From: Sordaria brevicollis
Taxonomy: Eukaryota; Ascomycota; Sordariomycetes; Sordariales; Sordariaceae
Assembly (NCBI GenBank): GCA_033439795.1
Contig: JAUTDP010000010.1
Span: 2,418,001-2,482,000 of the forward strand
DNA: 64,000 nucleotides
Direction: 5' to 3'
A model generated the notes under the pieces. That model did not search any database. It was not told where the DNA came from and saw nothing but the letters and a program-made list of their open reading frames with translations. Positions 1-11,789 of this stretch are shown here, piece after piece. Numbering within the stretch: the first letter of the stretch is position 1; the number at the start of each line of letters is the position of its first letter. Made by a program: the position numbers and the translations under genes.

Positions 1-1076
1 CCGAGCTAACCACACAGCATAACATCAACAGAAACAAACAAACTCCCAAACTGTAATATCCGACCAGTCTGCTGGTTGGTAGTTTCATGGTGCTATCCAA
101 GCCGCACAGTTTTTGAGCTTTAGACTGGACTTGACGGGTATCAACCATGAACAACCTCTCGTGTAGTAATAAATACCCGTCAACAATCACAAGCAGAACA
201 ATCCGGCCAATGTTCTTTCGGTGTTGAATAATAAGGTTCATATCAAGCTTTCGAGCCATTCAATCGGGAATGAAGTCTAAATCCAGAGTATCCACTCCCA
301 TTCAGGGGCTGCCAGCTGTCAATCTGCCTTCGACATTGGACGCATCGCTGGCAAGCAGCAGGAAAAGATAAGACGATCCACTCTGCCGCAGCTGCCAGGC
401 AGTTCATCCCATGGATTGATCTCCAGCGCGCCGCGCTGCACTGCAATGACGCTGGCAGCGGGACCTGCACTAACAATTAATTTGCTGGGACTGACAACCC
501 GGACGCCGCACGCGGGACCCTTTTGGCTGGGCTGGGCTGAAAGTGGAATTGGGACCCATTCGGGGATGCCACATGTAATTCGCGTTTCGGATCCGTCCCG
601 TAGAGTAGTGTAGTTCTTGAATCAGTCAGGCCACCGCCGTCACTCTTTTCTCCTTTTTTCCTTCTTTTGTTCGTAGACAGTCGAGTCGGAGGTTATAGTG
701 AAGTTTGTACATCAGGTTCAAGGTACGTGATACCAGCAAGTGAAGGTCTGAGGAAAGAAAGAGTCTGGTCGCAACTTACACATCGCGCGCAACACTATGT
801 ACCGCCTTCGCTCCCGGCCGCCGTCGTGATCGTCATCACCCATTCCCCGATCTCCAAAAAGAAAAGGGGACGAACTTGACCAGAGCTCTCCAAATCACGA
901 CCTTCTTAAACCCAGAAATATCTAACAAGCGTCATCGTGCAGACCACCACCCACCACCACCTTTCACGAAACCAAGCTTCCCGCTTCCGCTCTCTTTTTC
1001 TCCTCCCAACTCGACAGCCCAGTCGCATCACCTCTCCCACCCTCGTCGTACGACCTCAGCCTACAAAACCGACCCA
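1..1076. other. intergenic region upstream of the first gene
   Basis: No reading frame here has a coding-like composition or recognisable domain. The stretch from about 880 to 1076 is strongly pyrimidine- and CA-rich, as is usual for a Neurospora 5' leader, and probably belongs to the gene starting at 1077. Nothing else is supported. Confidence 0.5.
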
Positions 1077-1394
1077 ATGGCGTCCTCCCTCCCCCGCCAA
1101 GCCATGCGCCTGGCTTCCTCATCTACCCTCCGCGCCGCCGCTTCTCGTCGTTGCGCCTCTACCCTTCAGAACACCACCGCTCGCGCTCGCAGCACTCAGT
1201 GGACTTTCCCTAAGGAGTCAGGAAAGAGAAGCTACAGCAACTTGCCCCCCGGCGGCTCCCCCCCTCCTCGCGAAACGAACAAGGTTGCTTTCTGGCCCTT
1301 TGTGGCGGTGATTGCGCTTGGTTCGGGTGGCTATATGTTGTTGGTTAACAGGCGGAAGGGTGAGTCTTTTCCTACCAATATTCTCGGGGGGTGA
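1077..1394 (+). CDS. small putative mitochondrial single-pass membrane protein
   Basis: Predicted protein of 105 residues; I do not recognise a named family. The start is the ATG at 1077 after a C/A-rich leader; the frame is open further upstream, but that part reads like UTR. Residues 1-40 are rich in Ala, Ser and Arg with no acidic residue, typical of a mitochondrial presequence. A proline-rich linker (about 57-65) is followed by one hydrophobic segment (about 70-90) and then Asn-Arg-Arg-Lys, so an inner-membrane anchor is likely. A good donor (GTGAGT at 1360) lies just after the Arg-Arg-Lys codons, so the last 11 residues may be intron read-through and the true C-terminus may lie in a downstream exon; I could not settle the acceptor (the AG at 1488-1489 lies very close to its candidate CTGAC branch). 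Role inferred only from topology. Confidence 0.6.
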   Translation: MASSLPRQAMRLASSSTLRAAASRRCASTLQNTTARARSTQWTFPKESGKRSYSNLPPGGSPPPRETNKVAFWPFVAVIALGSGGYMLLVNRRKGESFPTNILGG

Positions 1395-1721
1395 TAGTGG
1401 GAGGAGAAAGGGGTGGTGAGGTTGAGAGATACGGAAGCAAAGGCGGGTTAGAGGGAAAGAGGGCGGAAGGGTAAGCTTGAGCTGACCAGGAGCTCTTGCG
1501 CCTTTGTTGCCCGAATCCCCAAGCTGCTGTGCTTGGCTGGACTGGCTTGGTTAGACTGTCAAGTCAGACGGATGACGTTGGCGCAACCTCTCGTTCAACC
1601 CACCCAGCTCCTACAGACTCAGTCATCACCTCATCTTTCCACCTCCTACCTATCACCACAGCCAAAACATCTACCAAAAGACACCATAAACTAACAAAAC
1701 ATCTCAACAACAACAACAGAC

Positions 1722-2402
1722 ATGCCCCCCAACCCCACCTCCGCCTCCGCGGCGGCCACCCAAGCTCCCTCCAACCCCTCCACTCCCACCCCGGCCTTCG
1801 ACCCCTCCGACGTAACAGTAATCTTCGTCCTCGGCGGCCCCGGCGCCGGCAAGGGCACGCAATGCGCCCGCCTAGTCCGCGACTACGGCTTCACCCACCT
1901 CTCCGCCGGCGATTTACTTAGAGCCGAGCAGGACCGCCCGGGATCCCAATACGGCCAACTAATCCGCGACTGCATCAAAAACGGCGCCATCGTCCCCATG
2001 GAAGTGACCGTGGCCCTTCTCGAGAACGCGATGCGCGACACTCTTGTCTCGGCCGGCACCACCAAGGGCCGTTTCCTGATCGATGGGTTCCCGCGCAAGA
2101 TGGACCAGGCGGTGAAATTCGAAGAGGTGGTCTGCCCGGCCAAGATGGTGTTGTTTTATGATTGCCCTGAGGCGGAGATGGAGAAGAGATTGCTGGAGAG
2201 AGGAAAGACGAGTGGACGGGAGGATGATAATGCGGAGAGTATTCGCAAGCGGTTCAGGGTGTTTGTGGAGACGTCTATGCCGGTGGTGGAATATTTTGCT
2301 AAGAGGGGGATTGTGGTCAAGGTGGATAGCACGCCGGGGCCGGAGAAGGTTGCTGAGGAGACGAGAGCCCAGTTGAAGAGGGTTTTTGGGGATAAGTTCT
2401 AG
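1722..2402 (+). CDS. ura6: UMP/CMP kinase (uridylate kinase, Ura6 type)
   Basis: 226 residues, no intron. It transfers phosphate from ATP to UMP or CMP in pyrimidine nucleotide synthesis; cytosol and nucleus are the usual sites in fungi. Visible motifs: P-loop GGPGAGKGTQ at 38-47, NMP-binding helix starting SAGDLLR at about 61-67, DGFPR at 121-125, and a short LID of the type RGKTSGREDDN near 160-170. The short LID marks the UMP/CMP-kinase/AK1 class rather than the long-LID adenylate kinases. The first 28 residues are a Ser/Pro/Ala/Thr-rich extension beyond the fold. The ATG at 1722 follows an A/C-rich leader. Oddity: the stop is TAG, and the same frame stays open for 35 Glu/Lys/Gly/Val-rich codons to a TGA at 2508. 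The symbol follows the yeast orthologue. Confidence 0.92.
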   Translation: MPPNPTSASAAATQAPSNPSTPTPAFDPSDVTVIFVLGGPGAGKGTQCARLVRDYGFTHLSAGDLLRAEQDRPGSQYGQLIRDCIKNGAIVPMEVTVALLENAMRDTLVSAGTTKGRFLIDGFPRKMDQAVKFEEVVCPAKMVLFYDCPEAEMEKRLLERGKTSGREDDNAESIRKRFRVFVETSMPVVEYFAKRGIVVKVDSTPGPEKVAEETRAQLKRVFGDKF

Positions 2403-2510
2403 TTGAATGTCCCCGAAAACCAGGTGGATGGGGAGACGAAGGAGAAGGGAGAGGAAAAGGGGGGGAAGATGGATGGGGTGGAAGAGGTGGTTGCTGAGTT
2501 GAGTGGCTGA

Positions 2511-3145
2511 ACTCAGGTTTCGATGAACTTGGTTTCTCTGAATGGTGGCCGTTCCATAAAATAAAGACTTTAGTACTACAGAAAGGGAGCGATGGAGTCG
2601 GGAGACTGGTCGGTCGGTGGATGGTTCCTTGTTAAGAATTGATTTCGCTGCTTTACCAGATGTTATGGAAACTTGGCTACATGTTTACCCTTGGAAGTTC
2701 ATGATGCTGCTCTTTACGTGGCAATAGACGTTTCGAAAAGCATTGATATTGCTCTCATATCCTTGTATCCTGAGCACTCCTTTCAGAGCCGCCTTCACAC
2801 ATCACAATGGAGAGAGAAAACCTGATGATTGCTGGATATCTAAACCCATCCCACTGCGGAATGATACAACAAAAATGCAAACCCGCCAAAACGTAGTCGA
2901 AAAGAAGCAGCTCTACCTCGTTTTTAGGCTCACAAACTCCTCAGTATACAACCCTTTTTGTCAAATGAAACTTGTAGAATTCCTTTTTTTTTCCCATTCG
3001 TATGAGCTGAACTGATGATGACCGAGTGAAAGGCATTGGATACTGGAAGATCATCCTTTTTTTGATATCCCCCAAAACTCTATGCTACTAACAACCAAAT
3101 TATTTGCTCCGATATCCCAGTTTGTTTGTTAAGCAGAGACACCCT
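2511..3145. other. intergenic space between convergent genes
   Basis: The space contains the 3' ends of the UMP/CMP kinase gene (plus) and the eIF3m gene (minus). A/T-rich stretches near 2560 and 2985-3065 fit 3'-UTR and polyadenylation signals for the two genes. No additional gene is supported. Confidence 0.4.
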
Positions 3146-4530
3146 TCAGTCATCATCATCAGTGCGTTGCCTCGTCTGTCTGGCACCGCCGCGCTGTCCT
3201 CCCCTGTTGCCGCCACGCTGGCCCTGCTGCTGACCCTGACCATCCTCAAGACCGGCGTTGGCCAGCTTGCGCTCGAGCTCCTGCTGCTCGCGCTCGCGCT
3301 GGGCCTCGACGTCGGTTTGGGCCTTGCGCACGACGCCGACGAGCCTATCGACGACCGTCTTGAACTGGTCGACGCGGGTGCCGAGCTCGCGCCACTGCTT
3401 CTCGCCAAAGACGCGGTAGGTGGTGCGGTGAACAAGGAAGACCTTCTGCTTCTGTGACAGGCGGCCCTCGACCAGCTTGGAGCGGATCACGTCAATGGTC
3501 CACATCTCGACGTCCTCGTCCGAAACCTGCAGAGCCTTGGCGATGCTGGCGTAGGGGATCTCGCGGTTGGGCGTGCTGGCGGCGAGCGAGGCGAAGGTGA
3601 GCAGGCGCATCTTGCGCTGCAGCTTCTCGTGGTCGAGCTTCTCGTTCTCGATCCAGCCCTGGTGCTCGTCCCTGAAGTCGTTGTAGTCCTCGAGGTCCTG
3701 CTCGGTGAAGATGTCGAGCAGCTGCGAGTAGACGGGGTGCGAGTCGCTCAGGGCCTGGACGGAGGGGAGCGAGCGCAGGTCGTTGAAGTCGAAGCGGGTA
3801 GGGGAAGAGATGGCCATGCGGAGGGCGCGGAGGGAAAGCTTCTGGGCCTCCTCGGAGGTGACCTCTTCCTGGTTGTCGCGGTCGAAGGTGGCAAGAGCCT
3901 TGAGGAGGTAGAAGTAGGACTCCCTGTGCAGAACACATGCATTAGTATGAAGCCGTAGAGGTACCCAAGCATAAGATCAATAACTCACTCCTGATCACCA
4001 CCGTCGTTGGCGGCATCGGAAACCTCGACGTAGAGCTTGCGCTGGCTCTCAGAGTCGGACTTCCACTCCTGGAGCCATCCCTCGACGTTCTTTAACCTGG
4101 GCTTGAGGAGGTCGAACTGGCTGTTTTGCCTGATGAAGCGGACGATCTGCATAAAGACATTGAAGCGCAGAGGGTTGGTCTTGTCGAGGAGGTTGAAGAT
4201 GGTGGTGAGCGCATTGGAGGCGAGGGTGAAGCCGTGGGTCGGGGACGAGGTGATGGGCTTGAGAAGGTTGCCGCAGAGGGTGGGCAGGTACTTCTTGGGC
4301 TCCTCGGACTGGAGGACGAGGTGGATGAGGAGGTTGTAGGCGGGGGTGAAGTCCTTCTCGGGGGCGGCGTTGAGGGAGTGGGAAGCCTTGACGATGAGGT
4401 CAAGGGCATCCTCGCGCTTGTCCTGCTCGAGGAGAGGCTGGACCTGCTCGCCAACCTGGACGAAGTCGGCCATCTCCTGCGCCAACTCGGCGAAGGTGCC
4501 GTCGACGAAGATCAACTGGGGGGTAGCCAT
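3146..4530 (-). CDS. eif3m: eukaryotic translation initiation factor 3 subunit M (PCI domain)
   Basis: Two exons on the minus strand: 4530-3989 and 3923-3146, separated by a 65-nt intron (donor GTGAGT at 3988, branch ACTAATG, acceptor ACAG ending 3924). The join keeps frame (...GGDQE then [10 protein letters not shown]...) and gives 439 residues, close to fungal eIF3m. The protein is an all-helical repeat region followed by a PCI/winged-helix module (about 210-365; the stretch from [18 protein letters not shown] to the [10 protein letters not shown] segment is the typical winged helix). A Gln/Gly/Arg-rich C-terminal tail follows. eIF3m is a PCI subunit of the eIF3 complex, which binds the 40S ribosome during initiation. 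It is divergent from the PRD-4 gene across a 1.9-kb gap. Confidence 0.95.
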
Positions 4531-6462
4531 GTTGATTTATTTGTTGGAGTATCGAACTATTCCCAGTAAGGCTGAGTTGAGAGGTCTGGGTATGGATGGG
4601 ACTCGGAGTCGACACACGCGGCGGGACGGAGTCAGGTCGAGGACGGGGAGTCGGGGGAGACGGGGACACGGGGACACGGCGACCGGAACAATCTGATAGT
4701 AATGTCCTGGTGCTAAGGTCGAACGCTTCGGGGGGTGGCCGGAAACGATACGGATATCCTATAGACAGTAGGTGGGAGGGGCCCCAAAGGAAGTTTTCTT
4801 AGTGGCAGGCTCCGCTCTTCTTTTTCTTTGCGCAGTCCTGGGCCTCGACTCGCTCTTGCTGGGCTGGCTGGCTGGCTGTTCGTCAACCTCTGACCTCTCA
4901 CGACGGAGACCCTCACCAATTTCTCAAAGCAAAAAAATGCCCCGCATTCAAATGCCAAGCCCGCCCATTTTTGCCCTGTGCTGTTTCTGTGTGCTCCAGC
5001 CAGTCACGTGCAGAAGCTGTGCCGCTATCAGGGTTATTGCGGCCATCTCTCACCTCTATACATAACCCTGACATTATCGACAATGTCAAGCGCACGGTGA
5101 CAAAGCCAAAGGGAGCTTCTCATTGTCCCCATCCCCCAGCTTCTCCAAATCCGATCTTCACATCACATTCCCATCCATGTTTTGAGGCTGCAAAGGATCG
5201 ACTTGTACAGATGCACCTAATTTGTTTGAGCGTTCTTACTTCACCTCATGAACATTATCTTTGAGATTTGGAAACTCGGAGCTTACAAGATATTTACATT
5301 TCACCATACTCCTTCGCCATAAGATGATGCACTGGACAGTTGACGGATGTTCGCGGTTAACCTGCCGTGGGCTGTGGAGATATAAACTACGGGAATGACG
5401 ACAATCCTTGACTGGAGCATTAAACGGCACCAAGCTATCGAACTCGCTACATCATCGATTTTGATTCTCAACCATCGTATCGATCAGGACAAAGTGGCGA
5501 TTCTACACAGTCGCAACAGTCAACATTTTACTTGTAAGCTCAGCCAAAACACAAACAGAAGTGGGAAGCCGAGAGGGGTCACGGGTCATCTGAAATCGAT
5601 AGCCAGGCAGACACTCGCTCCAAAATGTGGTGGTGACCCGGGCAACGGCCAAGTTTACATAAACAGCCAGAGGGTATTGCACCATCTCTTTCGAGAGGAA
5701 GGAGTCTCAAAGTACCAAGTGACCCGCACGCCTGACAGCCCAGCAGATTGAACAGAATGGAAAAGAGTCACAACGAACCCACAATTGATTCTCGGAGGAA
5801 GAGTGATGACTTGCTGAATGACCAGCCTTATGCAATGCACATGGTGACATCCAAGGGGCTGAGGGTGTGTACAACAGCATATTCAATGTATAGCACAGTA
5901 ATTAAGCAATATTTTGTTGAAGGTCAGATCTCCAGAAAAGAATCCAGGTATCTGAATACAAGCTGAATAGAAGTTATTGATCGTAGTTTCCCTTTGGTGG
6001 ATTTGTCGACTTACACGCGCCAAACGAGTGGAGCCCGTGAACCCCCCAATGTTCCGCATGTCACTTCTTGGCTCGAGGCGCGGCGTGATTTCCAAGCAGA
6101 AAGTGGAAGGAGTGAGGAAGCTTTGGGCGGTCATCGAGGCTTGTACTCCGCGAATCCCTGACGTTGTTTGGTTGCTGGTGACAGAGGCCAATAGCACTGC
6201 CCGGCGCCGCTTATTCCCATCCCTCCAATGTATGTATGTACCTAGCGGAAGACATCATTCAGTCATTTTCCCCAGGCACCGTCACCACCACCCCCAAAAA
6301 ACAACTTTTCCACTTTACACACAACACACCCTCCGACCCCTCGTGTCCCGTCGCTGCTTGATCATTTTCCAATCCTCGACGCTCGAATCGAATCCAGCTC
6401 CGGCATTAACAAACTGACCATCACACCACCCGACTCGTTGCCCTACAATCCCAGCAGCAGCC
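4531..6462. other. divergent intergenic region (eIF3m and PRD-4 promoters)
   Basis: About 1.9 kb between two divergent genes. A CACGTG hexamer (E-box-like) lies near 5005. The last 200 bases before 6463 are C/T- and C/A-rich, as expected of a leader. Short open frames here lack coding-like composition. No RNA gene recognised. Confidence 0.4.
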
Positions 6463-8813
6463 ATGGCTCCACGAGCTGAAGGCAGCACTCTTAAGAGAGC
6501 TCGCGTACGTCCACTCCCATCTCATGTCATGCCTCTCACGTTGCTGCTGTTGCTGTATTACTACATGTCGAGCTTCTGATTAGTCCATGGGCGCATTGCG
6601 TCACCATCAAGCATGCTCCGTCGACTAATATGCGCTCTACTCCAGGGTTCTGCCGACGACAATGATTCCTTCAAGAAGCCCCGTCGCTCCGAGCGCCTCT
6701 CTTCCCAGCACATCGACGAAAGCCCCAAACAGAAACAGAATACGCCCGTCAACAAGACCAAGCAACTGCCTTCTCCAGTCACTCACGACACCGATGACTA
6801 CCCACAAGATGCCAAAGAGCCCACTGCTACACCACCAGCAGGTCGCCCCAGCCAGCTGTCGCAAATCAGCCCGCGCGCAGGCTCTCAATACTCCCAGTCG
6901 CAAGTTTTAGGTTCCCCGCCCAGCGATACACAAGCCTTCAGTCAGTTACCCGATGTCGATAGGCCATTGTCGGACGAAGTCGAGGATGAGGTCAAGGAGG
7001 GAGTTTGGGGCTACCTGTTCCCCTTGGATCCCAAGCACGGAGGCCGCTGTGTCGTCCTGAGGAGGAGGGCCGCTTGCCCTCTCCCAGATACAGTGTCACA
7101 GGCGGTCGGTTCTAAGCGCGGAAAGCGCGGCCAGAGGCAACTGATCAAGGAGGAACACAAGTTGGACGAGACCAAGGTCAAGGGCCTTCCATCCGGTGGC
7201 TATTTGATCGGACGACACCCAGAATGCGGTTAGTAAACCTTGACAATCCCGATCTACGTCAGTATACTAACGGTACATTAGACATCCAAATAGACGACCC
7301 GATCGTTTCGAACCGACACTGCATCATCTTCACCGAGAACAAGGGCAACGATACCGTCGCCGTATTAGAGGACCTGTCGAGTAACGGAACATTCATAAAC
7401 GAGGCAATAGTGGGTCGCAACCGAAACAGAGAGCTCCAAGAGATGGACGAGATCGCCGTTCTCGACAAAGCCCGCTTCATCTTCCGCTACCCCAAGAGCC
7501 GACACACCAGCGCCTTCAGGCAGCAGTACACCATGCTTCAGAAGTTGGGCAAGGGCCATTTTGCCGAGGTCTACTTGTGTGTGGAGAAGTCGACTGGTAA
7601 CCAGTATGCCGTCAAGGTGTTCTCCAAAACTCCTGGCCTCGAGGAGAGGTCCAAGAACGAGGGTCTTCAGCAGGAAATTGGCGTGCTGATGGGGGTTAGT
7701 CACCCCAACGTCTTGTGTCTCAAAGATACTTTCAATGAGCCCAACGCCGTTTACCTAGTTCTTGAGCTGGCGCCAGGAGGTGAGCTCTTCAATTACATCG
7801 TCAAGAAGACCAAACTCTCCGAGGACGAGTGCCGCAAGTTGTTCACGCAGCTTTTCCAGGGTGTCAAGTACTTGCACGACCGCAACATTGTCCATCGCGA
7901 CATCAAGCCCGAGAACATTTTGCTGGTCGATGATGACCTGCATGTCAAGTTGGCTGACTTTGGTCTTGCCAAGATCATCGGCGAGGAGTCATTCACCACT
8001 ACTCTATGCGGCACGCCCAGCTATGTCGCACCTGAGATTCTCACGGACACTCGCCATCGCAAGTACACCAAGGCCGTCGATATCTGGTCTCTTGGTGTAG
8101 TGCTGTACATCTGCTTGTGTGGTTTCCCGCCATTCTCAGATGAACTCACTTCCCCCGACTTCCCCTATTCGCTATCCGATCAGATCAGGCAAGGCAAATT
8201 CGATTATCCATCGCCTTACTGGGATCCTGTGGATGACCTAGCCCGTAAGTGTTTACTCCCATACTATATGACATCAGTCCGACACTAACGACGTCTAGTT
8301 GACCTGATTGACTCCATGCTCGTTGTTGACCCCGAAAAGCGATTCACCGTGGACGAGTGCCTTGATCACCCCTGGATGACCCAAAAGAAGCCCGGCGTTA
8401 ATGACAGCACTAACGGGCTTGTCAACGGTATCGCTGGGCTTGATGTTACGAGGCGTGGCGTGGCCCGCGAGCGTACTCTGCTAAGCTCCATCAACACCGT
8501 CGAGGTGGCCGACAGAATTCCACTTGGTGAGAACAAGCCCGAGCTGAAGGTTTACAAGAAGAACCCCACAGCGGCCACTGATGGCCCCAGCCAGCGAGAG
8601 TTTGTCGGAGCACAACCGGGACCCTCCCGTCAGCACGAGCCCAGGCCTGACGACAACAGAGACCCAGCCGAATTCATGAAGATGGGCGGCAAGGGTGACG
8701 AGGTTCTCTTTTCCGAGGACCCCAAGAGCAACTACCCCACCGCCAACGAGGATACTAAGGATATTGTCGAGGCGGCCAAGACGAATGGTAAGGGCAAGGG
8801 CAAGAAGAAATAG
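6463..8813 (+). CDS. prd-4: checkpoint kinase 2 orthologue PRD-4 (FHA + Ser/Thr kinase)
   Basis: Four exons: 6463-6504, 6646-7228, 7282-8244, 8299-8813, giving 700 residues. Introns have donors GTACGT, GTTAGT and GTAAGT; clear CTAAT/CTAAC branch sites lie before each acceptor. The order is a disordered N-terminus, an FHA phosphopeptide-binding domain (GRHPECDI...SNRHC...SSNGTFIN motifs, about 185-260), a kinase domain from about 292 to 560 (GKGHFAEV loop, AVK lysine, HRDIKPEN, DFGLAK, APEIL), and a Lys-rich tail. FHA followed by a Chk2/Rad53-type kinase identifies the DNA-damage checkpoint kinase. In Neurospora this is PRD-4, which phosphorylates the clock protein FRQ and links DNA damage and translation stress to the clock. 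It lacks the second FHA domain of yeast Rad53. The start is the only upstream ATG that splices in frame. Confidence 0.95.
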
Positions 8814-10302
8814 GGATGCTTCTGATCAACCCTCATCTTTCTCTTTCCCAACCTTCTTGACGAAGAAGATTCAAGCAAGCGATGAAACACAGGCATCGGC
8901 GTTTAGGGGTCATTACATATGAAGGAATTGTTTGAGTAATTAACAGGATTGTATCTGTGTGGGTTAAGGAGGAACATATCTGCAATGATGGAATGATGGA
9001 AGGTATGGCATGGATCTGATGTTTATGAAAAAGGATTTCACGAAGAAACCAAGGACGGAATATGTTTGTTGTTGTTGTTGTTGTTGTTGAAGCAAAGCAA
9101 AGCAAGCAAGCAAGCAGGCGGGTTTGGCATGGTCATTACATTACATTACGAATGAATAGGAGGAAACTACTTGTTACATACCACTTGAGCTTTAATTTTT
9201 TTTGTGCTTTTTTTCCCGTCTTCTTGCGTTATTTATGCTGGATGGATGGATGTGGATTGGGACAGGAGTTTTATACCAAAAAAAGCGGCGATGCATGAAC
9301 TTTTTTTTCAAAGTTCTTTCTTTCAGGGAAAGGTGTAAGTGGTATGTATATAAGTCATGTGGATATTTACGTGTGCGCGTTTTTTACGAAGATACCTTGG
9401 TAGATAGCGACCGCCCTTTCACTTCAATGCTGGAGGAGGGTGGAGGGTGGATTATTTGAGATGTTGAGGTAGTTAGTTACCCGAGAGGGAAGAATATGGG
9501 AAAATTTAAGATGACGACTGCTCTATGCTTTAAGCTCCAAAGTATCCAACAGGACGGTCCAAGAGTCCGAGACGACTCTGTTTTAATCGGTTTACAAAGG
9601 TCATTGTCCTTGTTGGTAGTAGGTATCGACCTTCTTGCCAACACGGAGCTAATCTGCCCCGGGGGGTCAGTGTCTCCCGCCAACAAGCCAGAGACTCGAA
9701 CAACGAACAAGGCGGGTTGGGAAGTATAGAAACTTGGAAACTAAGCCCCCGACAAAGAATTGACCAGAACTTCGGCCTACCGGCCTTGACGTCCACCGGT
9801 GTTGGGAGCTGATCATGCCAGGCCGGCCTCGGGGATGTTGAGCCAGTTGGGTGAGAATTGCTTCTTTGCCGGAGCACTACCCGGTCCCAGTCCCCCGGTC
9901 TCTGGGAGGCGACACTCCTAAAGATGGCCGGGTTCCGTAGCCGCCATTTTGGGTATCCTCTTTGCCAAAAAAACATGCCTGGGTTAAGATGTTGGAGATG
10001 TTCAACATTCCTAGCTCGCGAAGGTTGTTAGGAGTTCGGCTTCCATGGCCTTTGAGACACTCGACGGTTATCCTGATCATCCCTAGGGTTATGTGTTTTC
10101 TGCGCTTTCTGTCTTTCATGGACCTCAGAGGAGAAGAAGGGTTTACTCCTCGTAGGGTTCCATGGAGAAAGAAACATGAGGTTTGCGAGATGACATAAAA
10201 GGGGGCAACGATGGCCTTCTCGGCTTGGTTGATGAGTGCACATCAGTCAAGCTGAAATCTACTGCATCTGTGTTCGTCCACTATCTGTTCTTCAATTTGT
10301 TA
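8814..10302. other. intergenic region downstream of PRD-4
   Basis: Holds a (TTG)n microsatellite at about 9064-9090 and short AAGC repeats just after it (about 9090-9115). Short open frames near 9477-10240 overlap on both strands and have no coding-like composition. No gene supported. Confidence 0.4.
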
Positions 10303-10385
10303 GTAAGTACCATATTTCACCTTCAACATCTCCGGGTATATCATCAAATAGCCCAAGTATACTAACAATTCTCCTCTCCCTCTAG
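10303..10385 (+). other. probable 5'-UTR intron of the following gene
   Basis: A complete 83-nt intron signature lies 61 bases before the next start codon: donor GTAAGT at 10303, branch site ACTAAC near 10360, a C/T-rich tract, and acceptor CTAG ending at 10385. It is placed in the leader of the gene at 10447; transcription was not observed. Confidence 0.65.
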
Positions 10386-10446
10386 ATACCATCATCTAAA
10401 CCCTCTTCGTCACCCAAGCATCACCACCAAACACCAAACACCCACC

Positions 10447-10956
10447 ATGACCCACTACAAATACATCTACTTTCCAGCCTGCAACGAACACTCCGATCCC
10501 ATACCCGTCCCTTGCCGCCCCAACCCCAACGATCCCTCAACTTGCGTAGTCTGCACCAAATCCGACCCAAACTTCCCCGGAAGAGAGTTAGTGGAAAACA
10601 CCATCCCCAGTGTCACCTGTGGCCGAACAACCTGTCCGGTCGCTATAAACCAGAGAGTACATGCGGGCAATTATCACCAGGCTCCTGGGGGATGGGATGC
10701 GAACCAGGTGAAGAATGTGGCGGCTTTTGGGAATGGGCAGATCAGAACTACAAGAGGAATTATGAGCCAGGCGGAATGGGCAGCAGGCGCCGGTCAGGCT
10801 GGGCCGAGTGGGAGTGGTTCGGGAGATGGTGAGAGCTCTAAGAAGGAGAAGAAGGATAAAGATAAGAGAGGAAGCAAGGACAAGAAAGAGAAGAGAGATA
10901 AAAAGGAGAGCAAGGAAAAGAAAGACAAGAAGGGGAAGGGGAAGGATAAGAAGTAA
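10447..10956 (+). CDS. hypothetical Cys-containing protein with Lys-rich tail
   Basis: 169 residues, single exon, ATG in a good context (ACCATGACC). Not assigned to a named family. Residues 1-60 are rich in aromatic residues, Pro and Cys (spaced Cys at 12, 22, 32, 35, 58 and 63), suggesting a small metal-binding or disulfide-bonded domain. A Gly/Gln-rich middle follows, and the last about 45 residues are almost only Lys, Glu, Asp, Ser and Arg (KKEKKDKDK-type repeats). There is no signal peptide or membrane segment. The layout resembles the next gene on the same strand, so the two may be diverged paralogues. Confidence 0.72.
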   Translation: MTHYKYIYFPACNEHSDPIPVPCRPNPNDPSTCVVCTKSDPNFPGRELVENTIPSVTCGRTTCPVAINQRVHAGNYHQAPGGWDANQVKNVAAFGNGQIRTTRGIMSQAEWAAGAGQAGPSGSGSGDGESSKKEKKDKDKRGSKDKKEKRDKKESKEKKDKKGKGKDKK

Positions 10957-11789
10957 TAGCAGAGGCCAGCACTTTGCTATTATCCTCCACTTCAATCTCG
11001 TGTTTCCCAGCGTCAATCGTATAGGTCAACTTGCTCTTTAAGGGGCCTAGTCAAACTTTCTGGTCAAAATCCGATATATCGTCAAGGTAGTGAGATGTGG
11101 TAGACTTACCGCACATCAACTTGTCATGCTCCCCGATCACTTGTTCCTTGTTGCCAAATTGTTGGTCCAAGCCCATTCCGTTCTGTCTACCAACGAGCCG
11201 AGCGTGCCGCGGGATATGAAACCACGAAAGAGAGGCCTATCTTCCTTTGAACAAAGGGCTAGACATCAGTTGCCGCCCAGCAGGCGTATAGAATGGGAAT
11301 GGCTGGCATGTGCAGACACGCCAGAAACCATCGTGACCCTCATCGTTCATCTGTCATGTTGAAGTCAATGACGGTCGCGTACGATATTACTCAAATGATT
11401 GGAAGCGCCCTCCGATCTCGATGGTGGTGGTCTCGAAATCTGCTTGAGCATGAAGTAAGGAGTGCAAATGACAGAAGCAGCTCGTCATCGAAGGCGCTTG
11501 TGCGATATCGTGTCCGAGATCCATGACAAGGCGCGTGGTGGTTGATATAGTGTGCTTTCGCGCGCGCCATATGCCGTTGAGCTCGCAACAAATCAAGGCA
11601 TATGGCGTGTGTAGACACGATACCGTCCAAATATTTAAAGCGAAGATGATCTCGGATTGCTGAGTTCTTTCAGCACCAATATTCCATCCTCACAACGACA
11701 GCTGCAGGATCAGTGTCAGCTCACCAACACAGCCCGGTCTCTCTTCTTTCCAGTTTTTCTCTTCATTCTCTTCCCACCTCTTCAAAAAA
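10957..11789. other. intergenic region between two similar small genes
   Basis: No convincing reading frame. The last 120 bases before 11790 are C/T/A-rich and probably form the leader and promoter-proximal region of the next gene. No RNA gene recognised. Confidence 0.35.
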
